DNA of 64,000 bases from Hymenobacter ginkgonis (GCF_009755225.1 NZ_WQKZ01000001.1:124001-188000); one strand, 5' to 3'; shown: positions 8,450 through 17,521, counted from the first letter of the stretch. A program made the numbers and translations. The notes: generated by a model not told the origin, from the sequence alone.

Positions 8450-9079
8450 ATGTCTGACCTTACCAACGTGTTGCCCGTAGCGCACGCCATTCTGCCCCAA
8501 CTGACGCAGCGCCGCAGCCCCCGCGCCTACACCGACCAGGCCGTATCAGCCGAGGCTTTGCAGCAACTCTTTACGGCTGCCAGCTCGGCTGCCTCGTGCT
8601 TTGGCGAGCAGCCCTGGCGCTTTATCGTGGGCAGCAAGGCTACCAGCCCCGCGGCGTTTGAGAAGATACTAGGTACCCTGGCGCCCTTCAACCAGGCGTG
8701 GGTAAAACAGGCGCCGGTGCTGGCCATCAGCATTGCCAAAACCACCTTCTCGCACGATAACAACCCCAATGCCTGGGCTACCCACGACGTGGGCCAGGCC
8801 GCCGCTACGCTGGCCATTCAGGCCGTAGAGCTGGGCCTGCAAATCCACCAAATGGCGGGTTTCTCGCAGGAAGGAGCCCGCACGGCGTTCGGTATTCCAG
8901 ACGGCTACCAGTCAGTAGCGGTGTTCACCATCGGTTACCCCGCCGCCGCCGATGCCGTGCCCGCCGACTTGCGCGAGCGCGAGCTGGCGCCCCGCACCCG
9001 CAAGCCGCTGGCCGAGTTTATGTTTGAGGGTGGCTGGCCCCAGCCCGCCGACGAGCGCTACGACCAGGCACCAGTATAG
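8450..9079 (+). CDS. Nitroreductase family FMN oxidoreductase
   Basis: A 209-residue single-domain flavoprotein of the nitroreductase superfamily, expected to bind FMN as a dimer and reduce nitro compounds, quinones or enones with NAD(P)H. The N-terminal RRSPRAYTDQAVS is the phosphate-binding RRS motif, followed by the AASSAASCFGEQPWRFIV segment; the later MAGFSQEGARTAFGIPDGYQ and TIGYPA blocks complete the pattern. The ATG at 8450 follows an ATTCCTTTTTCT leader. It is divergent from glycogen synthase and convergent with the GH13 gene, separated from that by a strong hairpin. Substrate cannot be told. Confidence 0.93.
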   Translation: MSDLTNVLPVAHAILPQLTQRRSPRAYTDQAVSAEALQQLFTAASSAASCFGEQPWRFIVGSKATSPAAFEKILGTLAPFNQAWVKQAPVLAISIAKTTFSHDNNPNAWATHDVGQAAATLAIQAVELGLQIHQMAGFSQEGARTAFGIPDGYQSVAVFTIGYPAAADAVPADLRERELAPRTRKPLAEFMFEGGWPQPADERYDQAPV

Positions 9080-9086
9080 CTTGCTA

Positions 9087-9170
9087 GCCTAGCTGACTAC
9101 AAAGCGAGGGGGTAGGGAGGACGTTCGGATGAACGCCTTCCCTACCCCCTCGCTTTGTAGTCAGCTAGGC
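9087..9170. terminator. Bidirectional hairpin between convergent genes
   Basis: Perfect 32-bp arms (9087-9118 and 9139-9170) with a second 5-bp stem inside (CGTTC-GGAT-GAACG) make one almost continuous 84-nt hairpin. The arms contain GGGGGTAGGG / CCCTACCCCC. It fills the gap between the nitroreductase stop and the GH13 stop. Its sequence is unrelated to the GAAGCATCTC family. Confidence 0.8.
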
Positions 9171-9176
9171 AGCGGC

Positions 9177-11051
9177 TTAGCCGCGCGACAAGATAACTAC
9201 CGCGTACGGCCCCAGGTCGAGGTGGCCGTGCTGGGCGTAGCCATCGTATTCACCGTCTTCGGTGTGGGTGCCAAAGCACGGGAAGTCTTGAAAGTCCGCA
9301 TCGTAGCCGGCCCAGTCTGAGTTGAAACGCACCGTCCACTCGCCGCCCGCGGGCAAGCCGATGGTGTACCCCTGCTGCGATTGGTTGGCGAAATTAATGA
9401 CCACGATAGTAGCGTTTTCGGGGCTGTCGTCCCAGCGGGCGAAGGCCAGGATTTTGTCGTCGTTATTCACATGCGACACGTGGCAGCCCTGGCCGCGCAA
9501 ACCCGGCGTGACGCCGCGCAAATCGCGCCGCAGCGCAATCAGGTCGCGGTAGAGCTGGGTGAGGCCGCCGTGGGCTTCGGCCCAATCCCACTGTAGCGGC
9601 TCGGTGTCGTTGAACGAGCCGGGCGCCAAAAATTCCTGCCCCTGAAACAGCATCGGGATGCCCGGCGCCGTAAACACCAAGCCCGCGCCCAGCACCATGC
9701 GCTTCTTGGCGAAGTAGTTGTCTACATTGCCCGGCATGATTTCTTCGGGTAGGCGGCTTTTGCCGTTGGCTACCTCGTCGTGGCTTTCGGTGTAGATAAC
9801 GCGCTGGAAGGCATCGCCATTATAGGCCGTGCAAATGGCGCGGCTCACGGCGTGCATGTCGCGGTCGCGGTCTTCCATTTGGGTAAGCGCCTCGTGCACC
9901 GGGTAGATGAAGGACGCCGACCACTGGGCCGAAAAGCCCTCGCCGCCCTGGTCGGGGCCGGCCGTGATGGCGGGGTTCGAGCGCAAGTCCTCGGCAATGG
10001 TAATTTTCCAAGGCTGGCGGTTGCGAATTTCCTCGTTTACCCAGCGCATCAGGCTCCAGCCATCGGGCAGGTCGGCGCCGGGGTCTTCCTCGCCATTCAC
10101 GTTGCGAATGAAGGCGATGGCATCCATGCGCAGGCCGTCGCAGTGGTAGTCTTCGAGCCACATCAGGGCATTGTCGCGGATGTAGCGGCGCACTTCGGGG
10201 CGGCCGTAGTCGGGGCGGTTGTCGCCCCAGGGCGTTTTGGCGCGCCAGTCGTTGTAAAAATAAATGCCGCCGCCATCATTTTCCTGCCAACCATCAAATT
10301 GCCACAAATCGAGGTCGCCGGGCCCGAAGTGGTTGTACACCACATCCAGTATCACCGCAATGCCTTGCTGGTGCGCCGCCTTCACCAGCTCGCGGAAGCC
10401 CTCGGCCCCGCCATAATCACTTTCGAGCGCGAAGGGGTTCGACGGATTGTAGCCCCACGAATACGCCCCCGGAAACTCGGTAGCCGGCATAATCTCGATG
10501 CAATTGACACCCAGATTTCTCAGGTAGTCCAAGCGCTCAATCACATCGCGAAACGTGCCAGGTTGGCCTTCTTGCTTCACGTTGAAAGTGCCAATGTGCA
10601 GCTCGTAAATAATCAGGTCGTTCCAAACGGGCATCTGAAAATTATCACCTTCCCAGTCAAAATCAAAGGGGTCAAATACCAGCGAGTGTCCCGCCGAGTT
10701 GGTGACGGCCCGGGCGTAGGGGTCGTTGCGGGTAAGCTCGCCGGCGGGGGTTTGCAGCACGTACTTGTAGCCTGCGCCGGCTTGCACGCCGGGCAAGTCG
10801 GCGGCCCAGTTGCCATCGGTTTCGGCTTGCAGCGGGTGCGCCTGCTTGTCCCAATTATTAAAAGTGCCCACCACCGATACGGCGCTGGCGGCCGGCGCCC
10901 ACACCCGGAAGGTGGTGCCGCCGGGGTGGGGTAGGGCCCCAAATCCCTCGCGAACGGGGGCCGCGCTGGGGGCCGTAGTAGGAGTATTAGTAGCCTTAGA
11001 GGCAGCCGCAGCCGGCTTAGCGGCGCGTTTTGAGGCGGTAGAAGTGGACAT
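9177..11051 (-). CDS. GH13 alpha-amylase / 1,4-alpha-glucan branching-type enzyme with CBM48
   Basis: A 624-residue glycoside hydrolase acting on alpha-glucan. After an Ala/Thr/Lys-rich low-complexity leader (about 1-35) comes a CBM48 domain (FRVWAPAASAVSVVGTFNNWD), then the TIM barrel with its conserved blocks: DVVYNHFGPG, GLRMDAIAF with nucleophile Asp at about 310, TIAEDL with acid/base Glu at about 354, and ESHDE with Asp at about 425. An all-beta C-terminal domain follows. Branching enzymes and trehalose hydrolases share this layout; pairing with a glycogen synthase two genes away favours a branching or glycogen-trimming role. The ATG at 11051 avoids a repeat-free but unlikely 9-residue extension. 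Probably cytoplasmic. Confidence 0.9.
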   Translation of the reverse strand: MSTSTASKRAAKPAAAASKATNTPTTAPSAAPVREGFGALPHPGGTTFRVWAPAASAVSVVGTFNNWDKQAHPLQAETDGNWAADLPGVQAGAGYKYVLQTPAGELTRNDPYARAVTNSAGHSLVFDPFDFDWEGDNFQMPVWNDLIIYELHIGTFNVKQEGQPGTFRDVIERLDYLRNLGVNCIEIMPATEFPGAYSWGYNPSNPFALESDYGGAEGFRELVKAAHQQGIAVILDVVYNHFGPGDLDLWQFDGWQENDGGGIYFYNDWRAKTPWGDNRPDYGRPEVRRYIRDNALMWLEDYHCDGLRMDAIAFIRNVNGEEDPGADLPDGWSLMRWVNEEIRNRQPWKITIAEDLRSNPAITAGPDQGGEGFSAQWSASFIYPVHEALTQMEDRDRDMHAVSRAICTAYNGDAFQRVIYTESHDEVANGKSRLPEEIMPGNVDNYFAKKRMVLGAGLVFTAPGIPMLFQGQEFLAPGSFNDTEPLQWDWAEAHGGLTQLYRDLIALRRDLRGVTPGLRGQGCHVSHVNNDDKILAFARWDDSPENATIVVINFANQSQQGYTIGLPAGGEWTVRFNSDWAGYDADFQDFPCFGTHTEDGEYDGYAQHGHLDLGPYAVVILSRG

Positions 11052-11310
11052 AAAAAAAAGCTGTCGCGCTGGCCCCAACAGACAGGGCCAACTGGCGCGG
11101 CCAGCAGTTAAAGCACCTGTGTACGAGTACCGCTGCCTTCCGGATATAGCAGGCGTTATTTTTGGCCAGTGGCACTTGGCTAATTCAGTTGGCGAAGGTT
11201 TAGTAAAATATTGAGAATAAATTGCTTATTAATACTAGGCGAGTCGCCCACAAATTTGGGCGCTCACGAAGCCTGCTAGTAAAACTGCCGCGCTCACTGC
11301 CGAAATACCA
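11052..11310. other. Intergenic leader region of the GH13 gene
   Basis: No gene seen. It contains GC-rich inverted segments just upstream of the GH13 start (GCGCTGGCC at about 11069 and GCGCGGCCAGC at about 11095) and a GCCCA-TGGGC hairpin at about 11248-11264, inside AT-rich DNA likely to hold the GH13 promoter. No clean TAnnTTTG box was found. Confidence 0.4.
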
Positions 11311-11342
11311 CAAAAAAGCTCCCACCATAAGGCGGGAGCTTC
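11311..11342 (-). terminator. Rho-independent terminator of the T9SS protein gene
   Basis: Read on the - strand, an 11-bp stem with one mismatch (AAGCTCCCGCC / GGTGGGAGCTT, loop TTAT) is followed directly by TTTTTTG. It lies 39 bp after the stop codon of the sorting-domain gene. Confidence 0.85.
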
Positions 11343-11380
11343 TTGCTGAACAATAGACTGTTAATTAGCAAAATATAGGT

Positions 11381-12757
11381 TTATTCCGTCTTGCTGATGC
11401 GTTGCGTCAGGCTGCCATCGAGCGTGAGCAAATACGTGCCAGCCGCTAGCCCTGCCAGGCTCAACTGGCCCGAGGGGGGTAGGGTGGCGGCGGTGCGCAC
11501 CGAGCGGCCAAGCAAATCACGCAGTTCAGCCGTGTGGCCCGCTACCGAGCCCGTAGGTAGGCTGATGGTCAGCATGTCTTGCACGGGGTTGGGGTAGAGC
11601 GACAACTCGGCTGCGGTGGCAGTGCGGGCCGCGAGGGCCGTGGCCAGCGGCGCCGGCGCCACCCCGCGAAACGCCGTATTGGTGCCCGGCGTGGCAATGG
11701 CGGCCGGTAGGGCGGCTATGCTAGGCGCCGCGTTGTAGCCCGCATTATCCGTGACGGCGTACAGTCCGCCGCCCCCGCTGGCCACTAGCGTAACGGTAGT
11801 GCCGCTCACGCTGCCCGCCAGGCCGCGCAGCGCCGCCGTGGTGCTGCCGCCAATGGTGCCATTCAGGGTCCAGGTAGTGCCGACTAGGCTCCATTTCTGG
11901 ATGCCGCCGTCGGCGGTAGCGCGGTCATCGGCTACGTATACTACGTCCAGGCCCGGCACCGCGGCGCTCTGGTCAGTGAAGAAAAAGCCGTACGAACTAG
12001 GCCCGGTGGTAGTAGAAAAGCCGTTGAGCAGCGCCAGGGTCTGGCCCGCGGCGGTAGGTAGGCCCGTGCCCACTTGCAGCACCCCAAACGTGGGCGACGA
12101 TGACGACGACACGTACAGATTGCCTCCGAAAATATTAACTGACCGCAGGTTAGTTGGCGAACCCGTTGAGAGGGTAGTGCTGGCGCCCGTGTTGCCAAAC
12201 GTGGTATAAACCACCCCGCCGGCGCTGCCTACCGCATAAAACGAGCTGCCGTTGGCCGAGGCGGCTCCCCGGATGTTGACCCCACTGCCAGTAGTGCCGC
12301 TAAAAGCATCCGAAATACGGGTCGTGGCGTTGAGGACGCCATCGGCCCCAATGCGCCCAATGAGGCGGTTGGTAGTGGCCGAGGCCGTAGTAGCTACGGC
12401 GGCCGTGCCAGCGGCCGCGTTGTAGCCGGGCAGTATGAGGTAGCGGCCATCGGCCGAGCGCGAAAGGCTGGCATCGGCCGTAGAAGAGCCGGTTTCGGTG
12501 AAGGCCAGCGTAGTGCCGGCGTCGGCCGTGGGCAGCGCAATGGTTTGCACCAGCGTGCCCGTGCGGGTGTATTCTTGCAGGAAAGTAGCCGTGGCGGCGC
12601 TGCTAAGCGCGGCCGCGCCATCGCCCACGCGCACCACCACAAAGTTGCCGGCCGTAAAGGCCACGGGCGCTTGGGCCAGCGCACTCGACGCACTCAGCAG
12701 CCCCAGCGTGGCGGCAAACAGGGTACGGCGAATAGTGAAAGAGGAGAAGTTTATCAT
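11381..12757 (-). CDS. Exported protein with type IX secretion C-terminal sorting domain
   Basis: A 458-residue cell-surface or secreted protein. A signal peptide (MINFSSFTIRR.. ending ASSALAQ) leads to a Ser/Thr/Ala/Gly-rich body with repeating short beta segments, suggestive of a propeller or solenoid (SANGSSFYAVGSAGGVVYTT, VVYVADDRATADGG). The last 75 residues form the Por secretion-tail domain: LSLYPNPVQDMLTISLP, ELRDLLGRSV, and GTYLLTLDG near the end. This domain routes proteins through the type IX system of Bacteroidota and is removed or anchored at the surface. No T9SS component genes are in the window. The function of the body is unknown. Confidence 0.9.
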   Translation of the reverse strand: MINFSSFTIRRTLFAATLGLLSASSALAQAPVAFTAGNFVVVRVGDGAAALSSAATATFLQEYTRTGTLVQTIALPTADAGTTLAFTETGSSTADASLSRSADGRYLILPGYNAAAGTAAVATTASATTNRLIGRIGADGVLNATTRISDAFSGTTGSGVNIRGAASANGSSFYAVGSAGGVVYTTFGNTGASTTLSTGSPTNLRSVNIFGGNLYVSSSSSPTFGVLQVGTGLPTAAGQTLALLNGFSTTTGPSSYGFFFTDQSAAVPGLDVVYVADDRATADGGIQKWSLVGTTWTLNGTIGGSTTAALRGLAGSVSGTTVTLVASGGGGLYAVTDNAGYNAAPSIAALPAAIATPGTNTAFRGVAPAPLATALAARTATAAELSLYPNPVQDMLTISLPTGSVAGHTAELRDLLGRSVRTAATLPPSGQLSLAGLAAGTYLLTLDGSLTQRISKTE

Positions 12758-13021
12758 AGTAAAAGAAGGAAAATGGGAAAATACTGCACCTCAAAAGGTA
12801 GAAAGTAAATGTACTGGCCCTTCTGTACTAGGGTGGTTTGGCAGTATTACTAAATTGTGAACAAACTGGATTTTCGATAATATTGCTAGCCGCACTAGTT
12901 GATAATCAGGCAAAAAGCCCGCTAGTGGGATAGGGCCGGCAACCACGGCCGGTTCTTTTTGGTTAGCCAGGCGTAGCTAAGCAGCCCTCTCCCCGTGTGG
13001 AGCACCTGTTATTTTCCTTTT

Positions 13022-13438
13022 ATGCGCCGCCCTACCCCCCTCATTTACGGTCTCTATGCCTGGTTGCCCGCCTACGGCTACCGCTACTTGCACCCCGCCA
13101 ACCGCCGTTCGTTTGAGCTGCTGGAGCCCGTGGGCAAGGTGTTTGAAAAGATAAGCCCCGCCGATGACGACTCGGACTGGATAACTATCCGCTACGACGA
13201 GCAGCAGTTTTTGGTGCGCGGTGAGCTGTTTAAAGAGCTGTACAACAAGCCTACTTTCAGCTTCGGCGACTTGGTGGAGGAGGTGCAGCCGGCCCCCGGC
13301 CAGCTGCCGCACCGCGGCCTTATTTCCGACGTATTTTGGAGTGAGCGCGACGACCGCGCCACCTTCCAGCTGGTGGAGCGCAAGCGTAAGCTCGCACGCA
13401 TATTTGCCGCTGAGGAGCTGCACCTCGTGCACAAATAA
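13022..13438 (+). CDS. Hypothetical protein upstream of ureD
   Basis: A 138-residue product I do not recognise. It has no signal peptide. An aromatic-rich N-terminal part (LIYGLYAWLPAYGYRYLHP) precedes an acidic region (SPADDDSDWITIRYDEQQF) and a basic C-terminus (VERKRKLARIFAAEEL). The ATG at 13022 was preferred to an in-frame one at 12995 because of the pyrimidine-rich, AT-rich leader before it. It ends 42 bp before ureD on the same strand and may share its transcript; nothing else ties it to urease. Confidence 0.7.
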   Translation: MRRPTPLIYGLYAWLPAYGYRYLHPANRRSFELLEPVGKVFEKISPADDDSDWITIRYDEQQFLVRGELFKELYNKPTFSFGDLVEEVQPAPGQLPHRGLISDVFWSERDDRATFQLVERKRKLARIFAAEELHLVHK

Positions 13439-13480
13439 GGGGGTAGGGCCACGGGGCGCCCCTATCTTGCCGCTCCAACT

Positions 13481-14347
13481 ATGCCCGACCCTCCCGACTA
13501 CCAGTGGAGCGAGCTGGCGGTGGCGCAGGTGCGGCAGCAGTCGCGGCTGGTGGCCAGCCGCAGCATGCAGCCGCTCAAGATTATCAATCCTGCCGCGCCG
13601 GCCGGCTCCGCCTGCCACGCCGTACTGGCCAGCTACGGCGGTGGCCTGGTGGCCGGCGATAGCATCCGGCTGCGGGTGCATTGCGAGGCGGGGAGCGGCC
13701 TGCTACTCACCACGCAAGCCAATACGCGCATCTTCAAGTCGATAGATGGCCGCCAGGCCGAGCAGCTTACCGAAGGCCACGTAGCCGAAAACGCCCTGGC
13801 CGTGGTGCTGCCCGACCCCTTGGTGCCCCAGGCCAATAGCCGCTACCACCAAGCTCAGCACTGGCACCTGGCCGATAGCGCTACCCTGCTGCTGGCCGAC
13901 TGGTGGCACGCCGGCCGCACCGATATAGGCGAGAAATTCGCCTTCACGTCCTTCGCGACCGAACTACGCGTGAGCGTGGGTGGCCGCTTAGTTGTGCTCG
14001 ACCGTTTTGCCCTGCGGCCCGCCGAGCATTTAGCTACCTCGCAGGCCACGTTTGGGCCGTATCATTCGGCACTGTCGCTGTACCTCGTGGGGCCGCCCGG
14101 TGCGGCGCGCTTTCAGCAGCTGGCCGCGGCGCTGCGCCGCCTACCCCCCCCTGGCCAAACCGAGCTGCACGCGCAGCTAACCGGCCGGCCCTATGTAGTG
14201 GCCGTGACTCAGGCGCGGGACAACGTATTGCTGGTGCGCGCATTAGGCAACTCGCGGCTCGATTTAGAGCCGGTGTACCAAGCGCTATCGGCCGCCTTAG
14301 CGGGGAAGGAACTGCTGGGGTTTAGCCCGCTAAAACGGAAGTATTGA
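13481..14347 (+). CDS. ureD: Urease accessory protein UreD (UreH)
   Basis: Chaperone that binds apo-urease together with UreF and UreG so that nickel can be inserted and the active-site lysine carbamylated. The 288-residue length and the segments MQPLKIINP, SYGGGLVAGDSIRLRVHCEAGSGLLLTTQ (shown here in part as family pattern), ADWWHAGRTDIGE and the mid-protein DRF block are characteristic. It stands alone: the other urease genes begin at 24821 on the opposite strand, about 10.5 kb away, with regulatory, redox and gltBD genes between. Such separation suggests rearrangement of an ancestral cluster or a second transcription unit. Confidence 0.93.
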   Translation: MPDPPDYQWSELAVAQVRQQSRLVASRSMQPLKIINPAAPAGSACHAVLASYGGGLVAGDSIRLRVHCEAGSGLLLTTQANTRIFKSIDGRQAEQLTEGHVAENALAVVLPDPLVPQANSRYHQAQHWHLADSATLLLADWWHAGRTDIGEKFAFTSFATELRVSVGGRLVVLDRFALRPAEHLATSQATFGPYHSALSLYLVGPPGAARFQQLAAALRRLPPPGQTELHAQLTGRPYVVAVTQARDNVLLVRALGNSRLDLEPVYQALSAALAGKELLGFSPLKRKY

Positions 14348-14494
14348 GGCCGCCCGCCGGGCAGGTCGTATTCGGCGATTCTTCCCCGCTCGTCGGTAGT
14401 CCGCCTACCCCCGCCGATTGCATGGCCCCGTAGCCCGGGGCTAAGCTGAATTTTGTTTCGTTGGTACCCTGATGCCCGAACAGATTCAATTAGT

Positions 14495-15409
14495 ATGCTC
14501 ACCCGCAAAGACTTTATTCGCAAAATAGCGCTGGGCTCGGCCGTGGCCCCGCTGCTGTTGCAGCAGCTCGGCTGCGCCTCCGATGGTAGCCAAACTGCCA
14601 ACACCGGCACCGCCTCAGCCGACAGCGCCCGCACTGCTGGCCGCCCAGGCCCTCCACCGGGCGGCAGTCCCCCGCCCGGCTGGAAAGGCGGCCCCCCACC
14701 CGGTGACGGCCCTAGCGGCCCGCCCCCCGGGGGGCCTGGTGGCCCCCCGCCGCCCCACCATACCAGCAAGCCCGGCCCCACCGGCCACACCGCCGATGGC
14801 AGCGCCTGCTACTCTACCCCCGAGCTAGAGGAAGGCCCCTTTCCCTACGACCTCAGCAGCAAGGGCGCCCTGGTGCGCCGCAGCATTGCCGAGCAGCGCG
14901 CGGGCCTACCCCTGCAATTTACCCTTACGCTGGTTGATACCAAAAATGGCTGCGCCGCTATTCCCAACGCCCGCATCGATGTGTGGCACTGCGACGCCGA
15001 CGGCTACTATTCTGAGTTCAGCGAGCGCGGCTACCTCGGCAACCGCGATTTTACCAACCAAACCTTCTGCCGCGGCATCCAGCGCACCGACGCCCACGGC
15101 CAGGTCACGTTCGAGAGCATTTACCCCGGTTGGTACGAGGGCCGCATTACCCACATCCACTTCGAAGTATTTATTGGCAAAAAGAAGGTGCTTATCAGCC
15201 AGGTGGCCTTCCCCGACGCCATCAATGCCGCCGTGTACGCCAAGCCGCCCTACAACAAGCACGGCAACAATACCTCCGTCGTCGCCAACGCGGCCGACCA
15301 CGTATTTGGCGAGTCTTCTACCGTGCTGGCCCACACCCTCCTCCATATCGTTCCCGATGCGGCGACCGGCGGCTACATCGGCACCTATACCATTGGCCTG
15401 CCAGTCTAG
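14495..15409 (+). CDS. Exported intradiol ring-cleavage dioxygenase-like protein
   Basis: Iron(III) dioxygenase fold of the catechol/protocatechuate type, expected to cleave catecholic rings between the hydroxyls. The 304-residue product starts with a Tat-like leader (TRKDFIRKIALGSAVAP) and a nearby LGC that could be a lipobox, then a Pro/Gly-rich linker of about 45 residues, then the catalytic beta-sandwich. Ligand candidates are the Tyr in DADGYYSEF, the Tyr in YPGWYEG and the HIH pair in RITHIHFEV. The ATG at 14495 starts just before the leader. Exported single-domain members of this family occur across Bacteroidota and their substrates are mostly unknown. A ring-cleavage role next to an FAD monooxygenase would make sense but is inference. 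Confidence 0.87.
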   Translation: MLTRKDFIRKIALGSAVAPLLLQQLGCASDGSQTANTGTASADSARTAGRPGPPPGGSPPPGWKGGPPPGDGPSGPPPGGPGGPPPPHHTSKPGPTGHTADGSACYSTPELEEGPFPYDLSSKGALVRRSIAEQRAGLPLQFTLTLVDTKNGCAAIPNARIDVWHCDADGYYSEFSERGYLGNRDFTNQTFCRGIQRTDAHGQVTFESIYPGWYEGRITHIHFEVFIGKKKVLISQVAFPDAINAAVYAKPPYNKHGNNTSVVANAADHVFGESSTVLAHTLLHIVPDAATGGYIGTYTIGLPV

Positions 15410-15545
15410 AAGCAGGTTAAAGCGGTGGTACTAGTGGCGGGCCTTCGGGTCCTATCTCCTTACGCGGGGAGGGGGGTAGGGGCGAGGTCATCCAGCAGAG
15501 CGGCCGTACATTACCCCTAAAAACGACCTTAATTCCGCGCGCAAA

Positions 15546-16316
15546 ATGCCCTTCAGCGACCTCGATTACCGCGTGGCGCAGCCGCCCCCAGCGCTCGCTG
15601 AACTGGTAGAAAGCTACTGGCTGCTGCTAAACCATTCCGATAGCGAGCAGCGCGTAACCCTCGTGCCCGATGGCCGGCCCGACGTGCTATTTTCGGACTC
15701 GGCCACCGAGCCGTACCACGTCGCGCTTGTCGGCCTGGATAGCCAGCCCAGCACGCAAATCATTCCGCCCAAATGCCGGATGCTCGCCGTCAGTTGGAAG
15801 CTCTTGGCAGTCGAATACATCCTCCCCATTCGCATTGCAGATTTGCTGCATACCGGCCGCTACCTGCCCGCCGACTACCTGGGCATTACTGCTGAGGATT
15901 TTAGCGATTTCGATGGTTTTTGCGCGAAAATATCTGCGCAAATTATGCACCTGCTTCCCCTCGAACTAGATGCCCGCAAGCGCAAACTATTCAACCTACT
16001 TTACGCCTCCAATGGCGCGCTGGCCGTGGAGGAGTTGGCCACCGCGGCCGCCTGGAGTAGTCGCCAAATTAATCGGTATTTCCAGCAGATGTTCGGCCTT
16101 CCGCTGAAAGCCTATTCCAATATTCTGCGGTTTCGCGCCTCGTTCCAGCACCTTAAGGCTGGTAAACTATTTCCCGAGCAAAACTTCGCCGACCAAGCCC
16201 ATTTTATTCGGGAAGTCAAGAAATACGCAGGCGTGGTCCCCAAAGAATTGGCCCGCAACCAAGACGACCGATTTATACAATTCGCCGCCCTACCCCCCCC
16301 CATAGTTTTGTGCTGA
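15546..16316 (+). CDS. AraC-family transcriptional regulator
   Basis: A 256-residue regulator. The N-terminal half is a sensor domain of the DUF6597 kind (LAELVESYWLLL, LVPDGRPDVLF, LVGLDSQPS). The C-terminal half carries two helix-turn-helix units: VEELATAAAWSSRQINRYFQQ with the FGLPLKAYSNILRFRAS linker helix, then the second unit ending in the GVVPKEL block typical of AraC proteins. The FAD monooxygenase gene starts 20 bp downstream on the same strand, so it is the most likely target. Effector unknown. Confidence 0.92.
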   Translation: MPFSDLDYRVAQPPPALAELVESYWLLLNHSDSEQRVTLVPDGRPDVLFSDSATEPYHVALVGLDSQPSTQIIPPKCRMLAVSWKLLAVEYILPIRIADLLHTGRYLPADYLGITAEDFSDFDGFCAKISAQIMHLLPLELDARKRKLFNLLYASNGALAVEELATAAAWSSRQINRYFQQMFGLPLKAYSNILRFRASFQHLKAGKLFPEQNFADQAHFIREVKKYAGVVPKELARNQDDRFIQFAALPPPIVLC

Positions 16317-16336
16317 ATCCTACCCCGTATTCAGCC

Positions 16337-17521
16337 ATGCTTATTCAAGACAAGAAGATAGCCATCATCGGCGGCGGCCCCGGTGGCCTTACCCTCGCCC
16401 GCTTGCTCCAGCTGCGTGGTGCCACCGTCAAGGTTTATGAGCGCGACCGCGACCGCGATGTGCGTGTGCAGGGCGCTACCCTCGACCTGCACCACGAGTC
16501 GGGGCTAGCTGCCCTGCGCCAAGCCGGCCTGCTCGACGAGTTTAAAAAGCATTACCGGCCGGGAGCCGAGCACCTGCGCCTCGTAGACCAGCACGCCACC
16601 CTCGTGCTCGACGAGCACGCAGAAGCCCAAACCGCCACCTTTGGCGACCCGCACTTCCGCCCCGAAATCGACCGCGGCCCGCTGCGCGACCTCTTGCTCG
16701 ATTCGTTGCAGCCCGGCACGGTGGTTTGGGACAGCCACTTTGCGTCGATGAAGCCAGCCGGGCCAGGCTGGGAAATCACCTTCCAAAATGGCACTGCCAC
16801 CACGGCCGATATCGTAGTTGGGGCCGACGGAGCCAACTCTAAAATCCGGCCTTTCGTAACGCCAGTTACCCCGTTCTACATCGGCATTACGGTGGTAGAA
16901 GGCGCCCTGCCCGACGCCGCGCAGCACGCGCCCCGCATCTGCGCCTTGCTGCAAGGCGGCAAAATATTCGCCTTGGGCGACGAAAAAACCCTGATAGTAA
17001 GCGCCAAAGGCGACGGCGGCCTGGCGTTCTACACCGGCTGCAAAACCCCCGAGTTGTGGGCCCGCGACAGCGGCATAGATTTCAAAAATGCAGCGCAGGT
17101 GCAAACCTGGTTTCGGCAAGAGTTTGTGGGCTGGGCTAGCCTCTGGGACGAGTTATTTGCCGCCGACCACGCCTACTTCGTGCCCCGCCCACAGTACTGC
17201 TTCCCCCCAACCCAAGCCTGGGCCTCCCAGCCCAACCTCACCCTCCTCGGCGACGCGGCCCACCTCATGCCGCCCTACGCCGGCGAAGGCGTGAACATGG
17301 CCATGCTCGACGCACTTGAGCTAAGCAACTGCTTGGCCGACAGTCAATTTTCAAATGCGCAAGCCGCTATTGCTGCCTACGAGCAGTCTATGCGTCAGCG
17401 CGCCGCCACAGTAGCGCAGGAAACGCTGGCGCAAACGGCGGCGCTGCACTCGCCGGGTGGGCTAGCGCATTTGGTAGAGTTATTTAGTGGCGGTGAGCCG
17501 ACCCATGAGCTCTCGTGCTAG
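16337..17521 (+). CDS. TetX-like FAD-dependent monooxygenase
   Basis: A 394-residue class A flavoprotein monooxygenase resembling TetX, the tetracycline-inactivating enzyme of Bacteroidota. The FAD-binding IIGGGPGGLTLA is at 10-21, the ER pair at 35-36 sits in VYERDRDRD, the RPEIDR block with Arg113 corresponds to the conserved arginine of the TetX group, GADGANSKIR is at 162-171 and GDAAHLMPPYAGEGVN at 305-320. The chosen ATG at 16337 gives the same start as TetX (LIQDKKIAIIGGGP); an ATG at 16310 would overlap the AraC gene. Whether it acts on tetracyclines or on another aromatic cannot be read from sequence; substrate-pocket residues differ from what I recall of TetX. Confidence 0.9.
   Translation: MLIQDKKIAIIGGGPGGLTLARLLQLRGATVKVYERDRDRDVRVQGATLDLHHESGLAALRQAGLLDEFKKHYRPGAEHLRLVDQHATLVLDEHAEAQTATFGDPHFRPEIDRGPLRDLLLDSLQPGTVVWDSHFASMKPAGPGWEITFQNGTATTADIVVGADGANSKIRPFVTPVTPFYIGITVVEGALPDAAQHAPRICALLQGGKIFALGDEKTLIVSAKGDGGLAFYTGCKTPELWARDSGIDFKNAAQVQTWFRQEFVGWASLWDELFAADHAYFVPRPQYCFPPTQAWASQPNLTLLGDAAHLMPPYAGEGVNMAMLDALELSNCLADSQFSNAQAAIAAYEQSMRQRAATVAQETLAQTAALHSPGGLAHLVELFSGGEPTHELSC

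Noticed and set aside
9780..10934. 384-residue open frame on the + strand
   Set aside because: It is antisense to the GH13 gene, has odd composition (Val/Ala/Gly-rich, no domain) and exists because GC-rich genes leave long open antisense frames.
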